A stretch of 64,000 nt of DNA from Candidatus Zixiibacteriota bacterium. Its GTDB lineage: Bacteria > Zixibacteria > MSB-5A5 > CAIYYT01. The position numbers and the translations under genes were made by a program. Where the stretch lies: assembly GCA_020853795.1 (NCBI GenBank), contig JADYYF010000109.1, positions 1 through 64,000 of the forward strand. The letters are read 5' to 3'. Below the pieces are notes generated by a model. The model searched no databases and had not been told where the DNA came from. It saw only the letters and a program-made list of their open reading frames with translations. Of this stretch, positions 43,694 through 52,619 are shown one piece after another; within the stretch, counting starts at the first letter, position 1; each line of letters starts with the position of its first letter.

Positions 43694-46153
43694 ATGAAAG
43701 GACGGTTCAAGTTTGGGGGGATGATCAGCCGCTTGTTGCTGTTGTTGACGCTGATGATGGCCTTGGCCCCGCAGCTCCTGGCCAGCGAGGCGGACATCGA
43801 AGTCCCGGATCTCACCTCCCAGAGCTTTTTCGGGATGACCGGCCACAATCTGCTGCTCATTGGCATCGTCGTGTGCTTCCTCGGTATGCTCTTCGGCTGG
43901 TTTGCTTTCCGCGGCTTGAAAGGGCTCCCCGTGCACAAGTCGATGGCCGAGATCTCGGAACTCATCTACGAGACTTGTAAGACTTACCTGTTGACCCAGG
44001 GGCGCTTCATTCTGATTCTCTGGGCGTTCATTGCCGTCATTATGGTCGTCTATTTCGGCTGGTTGCGCCCCGTCGGCGCCGCCAACTTGGCGATCATCAT
44101 ACTGTTCAGTCTCATCGGCATCGGCGGTTCTTACACCGTCGCCTGGTTCGGTATCCGGATCAATACCTTTGCCAACTCGCGGTCAGCTTTTGCCTCCCTA
44201 ACCGGTTCGGCCTTCCCGACCTATGCGATTCCGCTCCGCGCCGGTATCAGTGTCGGCACCCTGCTGATCTCGATCGAGCTGATCATCATGCTGGCAATCC
44301 TGTTGTTCGTGCCGGGCCACCTCGCCGGCTATTGCTTCATCGGCTTTGCTGTCGGTGAGTCCCTCGGCGCTGCCGCGCTGCGTATCGCCGGCGGTATCTT
44401 TACCAAGATCGCCGATATCGGCTCCGACCTGATGAAGATCGTCTTCAACATCAAGGAAGACGACGCCCGCAATCCCGGCGTGATTGCCGACTGTACCGGT
44501 GACAACGCCGGCGACTCGGTTGGTCCCACGGCGGACGGCTTCGAAACCTACGGCGTGACCGGCGTCGCGTTGATCACCTTCATCTTGCTCGCCGTCTTCG
44601 ATCAGGCGCTGCAGGTACAATTGCTGGTCTGGATCTTTGCCATGCGCGTCATGATGATCGTCACCAGCATTGTCTCCTACTGGATCAACGGCGCGATCGC
44701 CAAAGCCAAGTACGGTAATGCCGCGAGCTTCAATTTTGAAGCGCCGCTGACCTCGCTGGTCTGGATTACGTCGATCATCTCGATTATCGTGACCTACGCG
44801 ATTTCCTATTTGATGATCCCGAATCTTGGCGGTGACTCCACCCTTTGGTGGAAGCTCGCCTCCATCATTTCCTGCGGCACCCTTGCCGGCGCAGTGATTC
44901 CGGAACTCGTCAAAATCTTTACTTCAACCAAGTCGCGCCATGTCCAGGAGGTCGTCACCGCATCCAGAGAGGGGGGCCCCTCGCTCAACATCCTTTCCGG
45001 TTTCGTCGCCGGCAACTTCAGCGCCTACTGGATGGGCCTGACGATTATCGCTTTGATGGCCATCGCCTGGGGCGTCAGCACCTGGGGTCTGGGCAATATT
45101 ATGGCCGCCGAGGCCGTCTTTGCGTTCGGTCTGGTTGCCTTCGGTTTCCTCGGTATGGGCCCGGTAACGATTGCCGTCGACTCCTACGGCCCGGTCACCG
45201 ATAATGCCCAGTCGGTCTACGAACTCTCGACGATCGAGACCCTGCCGGGCATCAAGGATGAAATCAAGAAGGATTTCGGCTTCACTCCGAATTTCGAACG
45301 CGCCAAACTCTGCCTCGAGGAAAATGACGGCGCCGGCAACACCTTCAAAGCCACTGCCAAGCCGGTGCTGATCGGCACGGCCGTCGTCGGCGCAACCACG
45401 TTGATTTTCTCGATAATAGTGTTGCTTTCGCAACGGCTCAGCGGTGCGCATGTCGAGATTACTTCCATCGGGCAGATTCGCGAAATGCTGAACGCCGCCG
45501 GGTACTACTTCTCCCTGCTCAATGCCCCCTTCCTTCTCGGCCTCATCGCCGGCGGTGCCATTATCTACTGGTTCACTGGCGCCTCGACTCAGGCCGTTTC
45601 GACCGGCGCCTACCGCGCGGTCGAGTTCATTAAGGCAAACATTCGACTTGATTCCGGAGCCCAGAAGGCTTCAGTCAAGGACAGCAAAAAGGTTGTAGAA
45701 ATCTGCACGCAGTATGCGCAGAAAGGCATGTTCAACATCTTCATCACGGTGTTTTTCACGACCCTCGCCTTTGCCTGCATCAACGAATACTTCTTCATTG
45801 CCTATCTGATCTCAATCGCCATTTTCGGCCTGTATCAGGCTATCTTCATGGCCAACGCCGGCGGCGCCTGGGACAACGCGAAGAAGATCGTCGAGACCGA
45901 GTTGCGCGAGAAGGGCACTCCGTTGCACGCGGCCACCGTGGTCGGCGACACCGTCGGCGATCCGTTCAAGGATACGTCGTCGGTGGCGATGAACCCCGTC
46001 ATCAAGTTCACGACGCTGTTCGGTGTCCTGGCCGTGGAGCTGGCCATCGAGCTGCCGCACTCCACGCGCCTGGCGCTCTTCGGCATTTTCGCGCTGATCG
46101 CACTGGTGTTCGTCTATCGCTCGTTCTACATGATGCGGATCAAGAGCGAGTAG
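43694..46153 (+). CDS. hppA: Membrane-bound ion-pumping pyrophosphatase, K+-independent type, divergent clade
   Basis: Encodes 819 residues with about 16 membrane helices. It couples pyrophosphate hydrolysis to H+ (or Na+) export. Substrate-site motifs are present but altered: EDDARNPGVIADCTGDNAGDSVGPTADGFETY around 255-285 in place of the usual DNVGDNVGDxAGMxADLFETY, and DSYGPVTDNAQ later. The segment GNTFKATAK (548-556) has Lys552 where K+-dependent enzymes have Ala, predicting K+ independence. An N-terminal signal-like helix and the C-terminal GDTVGDPFKDTSSVAMNPVIK complete it. Ion specificity is not predictable by eye. Confidence 0.93.
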   Translation: MKGRFKFGGMISRLLLLLTLMMALAPQLLASEADIEVPDLTSQSFFGMTGHNLLLIGIVVCFLGMLFGWFAFRGLKGLPVHKSMAEISELIYETCKTYLLTQGRFILILWAFIAVIMVVYFGWLRPVGAANLAIIILFSLIGIGGSYTVAWFGIRINTFANSRSAFASLTGSAFPTYAIPLRAGISVGTLLISIELIIMLAILLFVPGHLAGYCFIGFAVGESLGAAALRIAGGIFTKIADIGSDLMKIVFNIKEDDARNPGVIADCTGDNAGDSVGPTADGFETYGVTGVALITFILLAVFDQALQVQLLVWIFAMRVMMIVTSIVSYWINGAIAKAKYGNAASFNFEAPLTSLVWITSIISIIVTYAISYLMIPNLGGDSTLWWKLASIISCGTLAGAVIPELVKIFTSTKSRHVQEVVTASREGGPSLNILSGFVAGNFSAYWMGLTIIALMAIAWGVSTWGLGNIMAAEAVFAFGLVAFGFLGMGPVTIAVDSYGPVTDNAQSVYELSTIETLPGIKDEIKKDFGFTPNFERAKLCLEENDGAGNTFKATAKPVLIGTAVVGATTLIFSIIVLLSQRLSGAHVEITSIGQIREMLNAAGYYFSLLNAPFLLGLIAGGAIIYWFTGASTQAVSTGAYRAVEFIKANIRLDSGAQKASVKDSKKVVEICTQYAQKGMFNIFITVFFTTLAFACINEYFFIAYLISIAIFGLYQAIFMANAGGAWDNAKKIVETELREKGTPLHAATVVGDTVGDPFKDTSSVAMNPVIKFTTLFGVLAVELAIELPHSTRLALFGIFALIALVFVYRSFYMMRIKSE

Positions 46154-46186
46154 CTCTCGTTCGTACCACTGATTCTGCGCTTTACC

Positions 46187-46218
46187 GGCGGGTCGATACT
46201 CGGCCCGCCTTGTTTCTT
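46187..46218 (+). terminator. Terminator after the pyrophosphatase gene
   Basis: Stem GGCGGG/CCCGCC extended by inner pairs, loop ATACT, followed by TTGTTTCTT, about 35 bases past the stop. Confidence 0.7.
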
Positions 46219-46372
46219 GGGGTTGACGGAAAGTCAGGGATACACCTACATCGCGACTCTCAAGAAGATCGCAGCAAGTCACGGGGTCTCGATCTATGTC
46301 AGATGGCACGACCGGCAGGTAAGCACTTGAGAATGGCCAGGAGTCTCATGTTTTCAGAAGTATTCACCTACG

Positions 46373-47143
46373 TCAATGAGGAGGGCACTCTGCACAGGGC
46401 CCTGGTCCGTCGTTGAAGAGAAACTCGATGAGGTACACGACATCGCTGATGGTTACCGCCTGATCACAGTTAAGATCGCCATAGGATTCGTCCAAAGGAG
46501 ATGGACCGCCGCCAAATATGAAGTCAAGAAAGTATACTGCATTGCCTAAACTCTGGATGTTGAGGCCACCTACCTCCCCGCATGCGTAGCGGCTGAACTG
46601 GATGGTGCCGGGAATAAACGAGCAATGAAAGCTGAAACCCTCCAATCCGGCAGCGTTGATCGTCTCATAGATTGTGTCGTTCGAACCGACGTAGGCCGGA
46701 TAATGGCAAGTGTCGACTTCGGCAATGCCACCAATCGCTTCCGGCCGAATGTGCCAGTGAACCCGAAATAGCTCGCCAGTTCTGGATAGGAATTCCTGCA
46801 GACTGAACTGCGGGACGGCTCGTATGGGACCGCAGCGCTCAGTCTCCGAAAAGAGGATCATCCAGTTCACGTAAGGTCCGGCAATTGAACTGGCGGTAGA
46901 AACCGAATCGATAATCAGTCTTGGGTCTTCGATTCTAAGGGGAATAGAGATTCCGACCAGATTATCTGTGCTCCTGATCGTTATGCGAGTGTACCCGGAC
47001 CTCCCTGCCATACTGAAGGAGTTGACAACCTGCACAACCACGGAATCAGGCGGAGCTTGCCCGCATAGGTTGGCTTCTGAAAGCAAGTCGCATCCGACAA
47101 TGAGAAGCAGTACAAGAAGCACATGATTAGACTGGCATCGCAT
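46373..47143 (-). CDS. Secreted protein with C-terminal dockerin-like repeats (unknown function)
   Basis: Encodes 256 residues. Lipoprotein-like signal ending LIVGC (Cys18). The middle (about 30-180) is a beta-sandwich-like region (TRITIRSTDNLVGISIPLRI). The C-terminus holds two dockerin-type repeats: a degenerate one (EVGGLNIQSLGNAVYFLDFIFGGGPSP) and a good one with a Ca2+ loop DLNCDQAVTISDVVYLIEFLF. Cys residues cluster at the very end. It is related in its repeats to the two proteins at 49104 and 50086 but lacks their N-terminal copy. Partner cohesins are not visible. Confidence 0.78.
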   Translation of the reverse strand: MRCQSNHVLLVLLLIVGCDLLSEANLCGQAPPDSVVVQVVNSFSMAGRSGYTRITIRSTDNLVGISIPLRIEDPRLIIDSVSTASSIAGPYVNWMILFSETERCGPIRAVPQFSLQEFLSRTGELFRVHWHIRPEAIGGIAEVDTCHYPAYVGSNDTIYETINAAGLEGFSFHCSFIPGTIQFSRYACGEVGGLNIQSLGNAVYFLDFIFGGGPSPLDESYGDLNCDQAVTISDVVYLIEFLFNDGPGPCAECPPH

Positions 47144-47255
47144 CTCGATCTCCGAGATCCATATGCAACCCCGGTTTGCGGTTTCAGAGATCCTTATGCC
47201 TCAATATTGGAACATCCGGCGATATTGTCAATTGGATAGTGACTAGTCGACAGCA

Positions 47256-48920
47256 TCAGGAGCGGCGAGCGGACGTCCGATTTCGGACCAAAGCCGTCGC
47301 CACCAGAAATATCGCGAACAGAATCAATAGCCCCGCAAAAACCGCATTGATCATCGCTGTGTCAAACCCCACTGCGCTCCGGAAGTTGGCAATTGTCAGC
47401 TTGATCATTGACCACAATGTGATGGTCAGGACGAAGAGCATCGGTAGCAGCGTGAACGCGATCCGCTTGCGTGCCTGATGCAGCCAGACCGTGATTGTCA
47501 GCAGCGTCAAACCCGCCAGCAACTGGTTCGACGAGCCGAATAGCGTCCAAAACTTCACCCACGATCCCTCCGGTGCGAACGCGATGAAGTACACCGGCAA
47601 CACCAGCACCGACACCGTGCCGACCATTCCCCCGATCGTCGAATGCCAGCCGGTCAACTCCTGGAAAATATACCGCGTCAGCCGCGTGCACACGTCCAGC
47701 GTATCGAACACAAATGTCGAAAACGCCATCGCGCCGAACGTAATCGCGAAGTTCAAGTGCTGCTTACCGATAATCAGCGTCATGAATTCGCCGATGCCGT
47801 TGCCATAAATCGTCCCCGGTTTCAGTCCCTTGACCACATCCGCGCCGACGATCATAATCGTGCCTAGGGCGATCAGGGCGACAAATCCCTCCGCCAACAT
47901 CGCGCCGAACCCCACCGGTTGCATGTGTGATTCCTTGGCGATCTGCTTTGATGTCGTGCCGGTGCATACCAATCCGTGGAATCCCGAACACGCGCCGCAG
48001 GCAATCGTCACGAACAGGAACGGAAAGAGCGCGCCGGTCATCCCGCCGACATCCCACGACCGGAACGCTTCCTGTTTGATTTCGTAACCCCCGAACAGCA
48101 GCCCGACCACACCCAACGCCAACGCCATATACAAGATAAATCCGCCCAAATATCCGCGCGGCTGCAGCAGCGACCACACCGGCACCACCGACGCGACTGC
48201 GCAATAGATCAGGATCAGAATCCCCCAGACCTTGACATCGAGAATCAGCAGCGTCGAAATCGTCGTTCCCAACCACACCACCACCAGTGTCAACGGCACG
48301 AAGACAATCGTCATCAGCCACAGCGGCGGATTCAGGAATCGCTGCACCAGTCCCATTACGACTGCCAGCAGAAGGTACATGATCGCCGCTGCGGCCACCG
48401 CGCCGCCCGGATTAAACGCCGTCTGCGCCCCCGCCAGCTCTTCCGTCACGCCGACAAAGCTCGAGGCGGTGATATCCGTGAACGCGACGATGACATACAT
48501 CAGCGTCACCCAGATCAGCGCCATCATCGCGCGTCCCGCCGCCGTACCCATATGTTCGCGCGTGATATCGGCAATCGAGCGCGCTCCGTGCCGAACCGAA
48601 GCCGTCAGACTGGAGAAGTCGTGCACCGCCCCGATCAATACGACTCCCAACCCTATCCAGAGCAGACACGGAAGCCAACCAAACGTCTGGCACGCCAGGA
48701 TCGGCCCCGCAATCGGGCCGGCGGCCGCAATCGCCGAGAAGTGCTGCGCAAACAAGTAGAATGGTTTGGTGGGGACGTAGTCGATGCCGTCGCCTTTTTC
48801 CTGCGCCGGCGTGATCCGTTGATCGTCGACGGCAAATTGCCGCGCCACCCAGTGGCCGTAAATGCGGTACGCCAGTCCGACGAATACGATGAATCCGATG
48901 GCGAGCAGAAGTAGACTCAT
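47256..48920 (-). CDS. cstA: Carbon starvation protein CstA family transporter
   Basis: Encodes 554 residues from the ATG at 48920; the longer frame upstream lacks CstA-like sequence. About 15 membrane helices. Signatures: PTKPFYLFAQHFSAIAAAGPIAGP, VRHGARSIADITREHMG, ACGACSGFHGLVCTGTTSKQI, and FGSSNQLLAGLTLL. Known relatives import peptides or pyruvate during starvation. The protein is shorter than E. coli CstA (about 700), like other FCB and Gram-positive versions. It stands between dockerin-protein genes, with no regulator adjacent. Confidence 0.95.
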   Translation of the reverse strand: MSLLLLAIGFIVFVGLAYRIYGHWVARQFAVDDQRITPAQEKGDGIDYVPTKPFYLFAQHFSAIAAAGPIAGPILACQTFGWLPCLLWIGLGVVLIGAVHDFSSLTASVRHGARSIADITREHMGTAAGRAMMALIWVTLMYVIVAFTDITASSFVGVTEELAGAQTAFNPGGAVAAAAIMYLLLAVVMGLVQRFLNPPLWLMTIVFVPLTLVVVWLGTTISTLLILDVKVWGILILIYCAVASVVPVWSLLQPRGYLGGFILYMALALGVVGLLFGGYEIKQEAFRSWDVGGMTGALFPFLFVTIACGACSGFHGLVCTGTTSKQIAKESHMQPVGFGAMLAEGFVALIALGTIMIVGADVVKGLKPGTIYGNGIGEFMTLIIGKQHLNFAITFGAMAFSTFVFDTLDVCTRLTRYIFQELTGWHSTIGGMVGTVSVLVLPVYFIAFAPEGSWVKFWTLFGSSNQLLAGLTLLTITVWLHQARKRIAFTLLPMLFVLTITLWSMIKLTIANFRSAVGFDTAMINAVFAGLLILFAIFLVATALVRNRTSARRS

Positions 48921-49103
48921 TGCACAATAACTCCGATCTCGATTCTGTTGTGTCAAAATTCTTCTGGCAAGATCAATTTGCCCAGGCGCCAACCATCGGA
49001 ATGACGCCCTTTCAATCAGGTGTTGCTAAAATCGCTATTCCTGCCTATCTTTGTTTCAAGCATATAATTCAACGGTCGATTCCGGGCCTCGGAGGAATCG
49101 GAT

Positions 49104-50066
49104 ATGGCGCGCATCAAGCTCGGGGCCATTTTGCTCTTCCTGCTATCCATCGCGACAGCGGCTATCGCCGATCCGTGCGGTGACGCCAACAATGATGGTT
49201 TTATGTCATGGGGGGATGTGGTCTACATGCTGGACTACACGTTTGCCGGCGGCCCGCCACCACCCAACTTCGACAACGCCGACTTTGACCTCGCCCAAGG
49301 CTGGACTATCCGCGATGCCGCCTGGCAGATTTCGTGCATGGTGTTTGAATGCATACCGAGCCAGTACTGTCCGCCGGTCTATCCGCCGCTGGTCCCGCAA
49401 ACCGCGAGCAGCTATCGGATTCGCCACACCACCGCCTTCCCGGCGCATCGTGAGCAGTCCGTCCTCGACCTGGCCCTCGATGCCCCCGCGCCGATCGAGG
49501 GACTTCAGCTTGCGATCCGAATCTCTCTCGAAGGCGGCGCTGTAGCGACGGTCGACTCGGTACATTTCCCGCTTGCCGGCAACGACTTCTTATACTTCCT
49601 CAACAAAATCGCGATCGTGGACAGCGCCGATGTCGTTGTCGTCGGCAGCGCGAGTCTCGGATTCAGCGCTGTCGAAGCTCCGGTGCATTTCGCGCGAATC
49701 TTCCTCTCGGCCCCGGTCGACACGGCTTCGCGCCTGATCACCCTTGAATATGCCGACTATGTCCCGGCGCTGGCGCCGCCGGGTCACAATGATCCCATTC
49801 CGGCATTTGTGTTGACCTATAACGGGTGCTTTCGGCCCACCTTCTACGGTACCTGCTGTATCGTCCCCGGTGATGCCAACGGCGACGGCCTGGCCTCGAT
49901 CTCGGACGTGGTTTACCTGATCAATTACTATTTCGCCGGTGGCCCGGCGCCGTCAGGGTGCACCTTGCTCGGCGATGCCGACGGCAACGGCCTGCTCTCG
50001 ATTTCCGACGCCGTTTACATGATCAGCTACATTTTCCAAGGCGGCCCGGCCCCGCTGTGCACGTGA
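49104..50066 (+). CDS. Secreted protein with dockerin-like repeats at both ends
   Basis: Encodes 320 residues with GGAGG upstream. Signal peptide to about 22. An N-terminal dockerin-like pair starts immediately (GDANNDGFMSWGDVVYMLDYTF, then a degenerate copy ADFDLAQGWTIRDAAW). A beta-rich middle (about 95-245) follows. The C-terminus has a full pair: GDANGDGLASISDVVYLINYYF and GDADGNGLLSISDAVYMISYIF, each with the D-x-N-x-D-G calcium loop and the AGGPAP linker. Paralogue of the next gene. Role unknown; calcium-dependent assembly or cell-surface attachment is a guess. Confidence 0.83.
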   Translation: MARIKLGAILLFLLSIATAAIADPCGDANNDGFMSWGDVVYMLDYTFAGGPPPPNFDNADFDLAQGWTIRDAAWQISCMVFECIPSQYCPPVYPPLVPQTASSYRIRHTTAFPAHREQSVLDLALDAPAPIEGLQLAIRISLEGGAVATVDSVHFPLAGNDFLYFLNKIAIVDSADVVVVGSASLGFSAVEAPVHFARIFLSAPVDTASRLITLEYADYVPALAPPGHNDPIPAFVLTYNGCFRPTFYGTCCIVPGDANGDGLASISDVVYLINYYFAGGPAPSGCTLLGDADGNGLLSISDAVYMISYIFQGGPAPLCT

Positions 50067-50085
50067 GTGCACGAAAGGAATTTGC

Positions 50086-51063
50086 ATGATATCACGCATC
50101 ATGTTGTTAGCTCTAGTTGCTTGCCTCAACCTTGTCGTCCTCTCGCCACCGGCGGCAGCTCTGGTCTGCGGTGATGTCAATGGCGACGGCAACCCAACAA
50201 TCAGTGACCTCATATATATGATGAATTACACCTATGCCGGCGGCCCTCCCCCGGTCGATTTTGCCGAGGCCGACAACGACCTCTACCAGGGCTGGAGCAT
50301 CCATGATGCCTCTCTCCTCTGGTATTGCATAATCACGTGGTGTGGCGGCAAGAATCTCGGCTGTCCGCCAATTTACCCGCCGCTTGAACCCGCGGAGAAC
50401 GACCATCTGGCCATTCTCTACCCAACGTCGTTTCCCGCCGGGCATAACTCGATGGTGATGGAACTGGCGATCCTAGCTGATCAACCCTTCAGCGCATTCC
50501 AGTTGCCGCTGCAAATTCAGGTCGCGGGCGTGACAGCGCATGTTGATTCCGTCAAATTTCCGCTCAGCGACTCCTACTTTGGTGATGCGCTCACGTTGTG
50601 CGACAACGACACCGTACACAACGTCTTCATCCTCGCGAGTCTGCAAATCATGTCCAACCAGGGATACAGCCGACTCTGCAGCGTGTTCGTTTCCGCCACG
50701 CCCGATGCCAGCAACCGCCAGATCACACTGGAGTGGGGAGACTATATCCCGCGGCAAGCTCCGCCCGGACACGATTCACCACTGGCGCCGATGTTCATTG
50801 ACTATCTCCACCTGGAGGCTAATCGGCCGATACTCCTGCCCGACTGCTGTCTCTTCGGCACCGACCCCAACGGCGACCGCTCGCTGTCGATCTCTGATGT
50901 CGTCTTCATGATCAACTTCATCTTCGCCAACGGCCCGGAGCCGATCGGCTGCCCGCAAAATGGCGATGCGGACGGCAGCGGCCTGTTGACAATCTCCGAC
51001 GCCGTCTATCTCGTGGGCTACATCTTCAGCAATGGTCCAGCCCCGATTTGTGGCGCCCTCTAA
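50086..51063 (+). CDS. Secreted protein with dockerin-like repeats at both ends (paralogue)
   Basis: Encodes 325 residues, 19 bases after its paralogue, with AAAGGA upstream. Same layout: signal peptide (about 1-24), N-terminal GDVNGDGNPTISDLIYMMNYTY plus a degenerate second copy (EADNDLYQGWSIHDASLLW), a beta-rich middle with AHVDSVKFPLSDSYF and ITLEWGDYIPRQAPPGHDSP that parallels the first protein, and a C-terminal pair (SLSISDVVFMINFIF, GDADGSGLLTISDAVYLVGYIF). Cys residues near the end of each block may form disulfides. Confidence 0.83.
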   Translation: MISRIMLLALVACLNLVVLSPPAAALVCGDVNGDGNPTISDLIYMMNYTYAGGPPPVDFAEADNDLYQGWSIHDASLLWYCIITWCGGKNLGCPPIYPPLEPAENDHLAILYPTSFPAGHNSMVMELAILADQPFSAFQLPLQIQVAGVTAHVDSVKFPLSDSYFGDALTLCDNDTVHNVFILASLQIMSNQGYSRLCSVFVSATPDASNRQITLEWGDYIPRQAPPGHDSPLAPMFIDYLHLEANRPILLPDCCLFGTDPNGDRSLSISDVVFMINFIFANGPEPIGCPQNGDADGSGLLTISDAVYLVGYIFSNGPAPICGAL

Positions 51064-51066
51064 CCC

Positions 51067-51236
51067 GTAGGTCAGGATCCCTGCGATTCCGACCTCGCTT
51101 TTTTCGATTCGTATCGGGAATCACTTGACGCGTGAGGCAGCATCGGTCGCAGCCAGTAGGTCAGGATCCCTGCGATCCTGACTAAGCGTCGATCGATTCT
51201 GACCGAGAATCCCCTGAGGAGTGAGGGTACATGCAG
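51067..51236. repeat. Degenerate tandem duplication carrying a palindromic repeat
   Basis: Two units about 89 bases apart start with the same 21 bases (51067-51087 and 51156-51176), beginning GTAGGTCAGGATCCCTGC. The second copy continues to form an inverted repeat, GTCAGGATC, five bases, GATCCTGAC. Later parts also match loosely (GATTC then GAGAATC-like, then a GTGAGG). A third copy is at 61605. Lies between convergent genes 50086 and gatD, so it may act as a bidirectional end. Confidence 0.7.
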
Positions 51237-52619
51237 TTACTTGTGGATCCTCTTCAAGAACTCCTCCACCTCCGGCACACCACCCTGGAAAATCAGGTAG
51301 CCGTTGTAAGGCTCGCGCTCGGTGATTTCCTCGGCCACCGGCGTCAACATGATTTGCTTGACTTCTTCCAGATCCGAGGTCTGACCCAACGCCCAGCCAA
51401 GCTTGATGTAGGCCACTTCCGGCAGCATATTCGCCAGCGGAATAATCCCCTTGCTCATCAGGTCACGGCCCGTATCGTACACGAACATGTGCACATAGCC
51501 CCACAACGTCTGCACTGTCATGTACACCGCCACCCCCTCCTTCTGGCAGCGCTCGATCGCCGGATAGAGCGGTTTGTTGACGTGCCCCAGTCCCGTGCCC
51601 GCGATCACAATCCCCTTATAGCCGTTATCGATCAGCGAGGTGATCATATCCGGCATCATGTTCGGATAGTAATACACTAGCGCCACCTTCTCTTCGAAAT
51701 ACGGCTTGATCGTCACCTGGCGGTCGCGCCGCCGCCGATTGTAGTTGGTCTTGATCGGGGTGATTTTCTGGCGGTCGACCATCGCCAGCGGCATATCACT
51801 GATCGTCCGAAACGTCGACCGGTAGGAGGAATGCATCTTCCGCACCCGCGTGCCGCGATGCAGCAGGCCGTACTCATCCGACGTCGGTCCGAACATACAC
51901 ACCATCACCTCGGCAATATCCGACTCCGCCGCCGTCTTGGTGGCATGCATCAAATTCAGCGCCGCATCCGAGGACGGACGGTCCGATGACCGCTGCGATC
52001 CGACCATGACGATCGGCACGGGCGAATTCTGCACCATGAACGCCAGCGCGCTCGCCGTGTGGTGCATCGTGTCGGTGCCGTGGCCGATCACGATCCCGTC
52101 GATTCCCTTCTCGATTTCCTTGCCGATCGAAATCGCCAGCGTCTTGTATTGCTCCGGCCCCATATTCTCGCTGAACACCGCGAACAGTTTCTCCGTGGTC
52201 AGATTGCAGATGTCCGCCAGTTCCGGCACCGCGCCGTACAATTCACCCGGTGAAAATGCCGGAATCACCGCGCCGGTACGATAATCAAGACGCGAGGCAA
52301 TCGTGCCGCCGGTGCCGAGCAACTTGACGCTTGGCTTGCCCGGATGCACCGGAAACTCCTTCTCCGGTATCTTATAGTGCGCCTCTTTGTAGCCCTCCTC
52401 CGTCATCGCCGTGATAGTGGACGTCGCGATGCCGATATTGTACCCCGAGGCCAGCTTCACCACAATGTGCTCATCGTCGTCGTTTTCGCTGCGCGGCAGC
52501 AAAATACCTTTGAACTCCCCACGCGTCGTCTCGACCTTGGTCTGGCTCCAAACCCGCGCATTGAACTTCTGCAGTGTCGCCAGCGCCTGTCCCTTGTAAC
52601 CCTTGTATAAATCAACCAC
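51237..52619 (-). CDS. gatD: Glu-tRNA(Gln) amidotransferase subunit D, archaeal type
   Basis: Encodes 460 residues from a GTG that overlaps the gatE stop by eight bases. N-terminal beta-barrel-like domain (about 1-85, with FKGILLPRSENDDDEHIVVKL) then an asparaginase-type domain: LLGTGGTIASRLDYRTGAV (first catalytic Thr) and VIGHGTDTMHHTASAL (second Thr-Asp pair), with KTNYNRR and GTGLGHVN later. This is the archaeal GatD layout, which releases ammonia from Gln or Asn for GatE; plain bacterial asparaginases lack the N-terminal domain. It pairs with gatE directly upstream. Confidence 0.93.
   Translation of the reverse strand: MVDLYKGYKGQALATLQKFNARVWSQTKVETTRGEFKGILLPRSENDDDEHIVVKLASGYNIGIATSTITAMTEEGYKEAHYKIPEKEFPVHPGKPSVKLLGTGGTIASRLDYRTGAVIPAFSPGELYGAVPELADICNLTTEKLFAVFSENMGPEQYKTLAISIGKEIEKGIDGIVIGHGTDTMHHTASALAFMVQNSPVPIVMVGSQRSSDRPSSDAALNLMHATKTAAESDIAEVMVCMFGPTSDEYGLLHRGTRVRKMHSSYRSTFRTISDMPLAMVDRQKITPIKTNYNRRRRDRQVTIKPYFEEKVALVYYYPNMMPDMITSLIDNGYKGIVIAGTGLGHVNKPLYPAIERCQKEGVAVYMTVQTLWGYVHMFVYDTGRDLMSKGIIPLANMLPEVAYIKLGWALGQTSDLEEVKQIMLTPVAEEITEREPYNGYLIFQGGVPEVEEFLKRIHK

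Noticed and set aside
51067-51236. Possible CRISPR-like array from the repeated 21-base units
   Set aside because: Only two units here, spacing of 68 bases with related and not unique spacers, and no cas genes.
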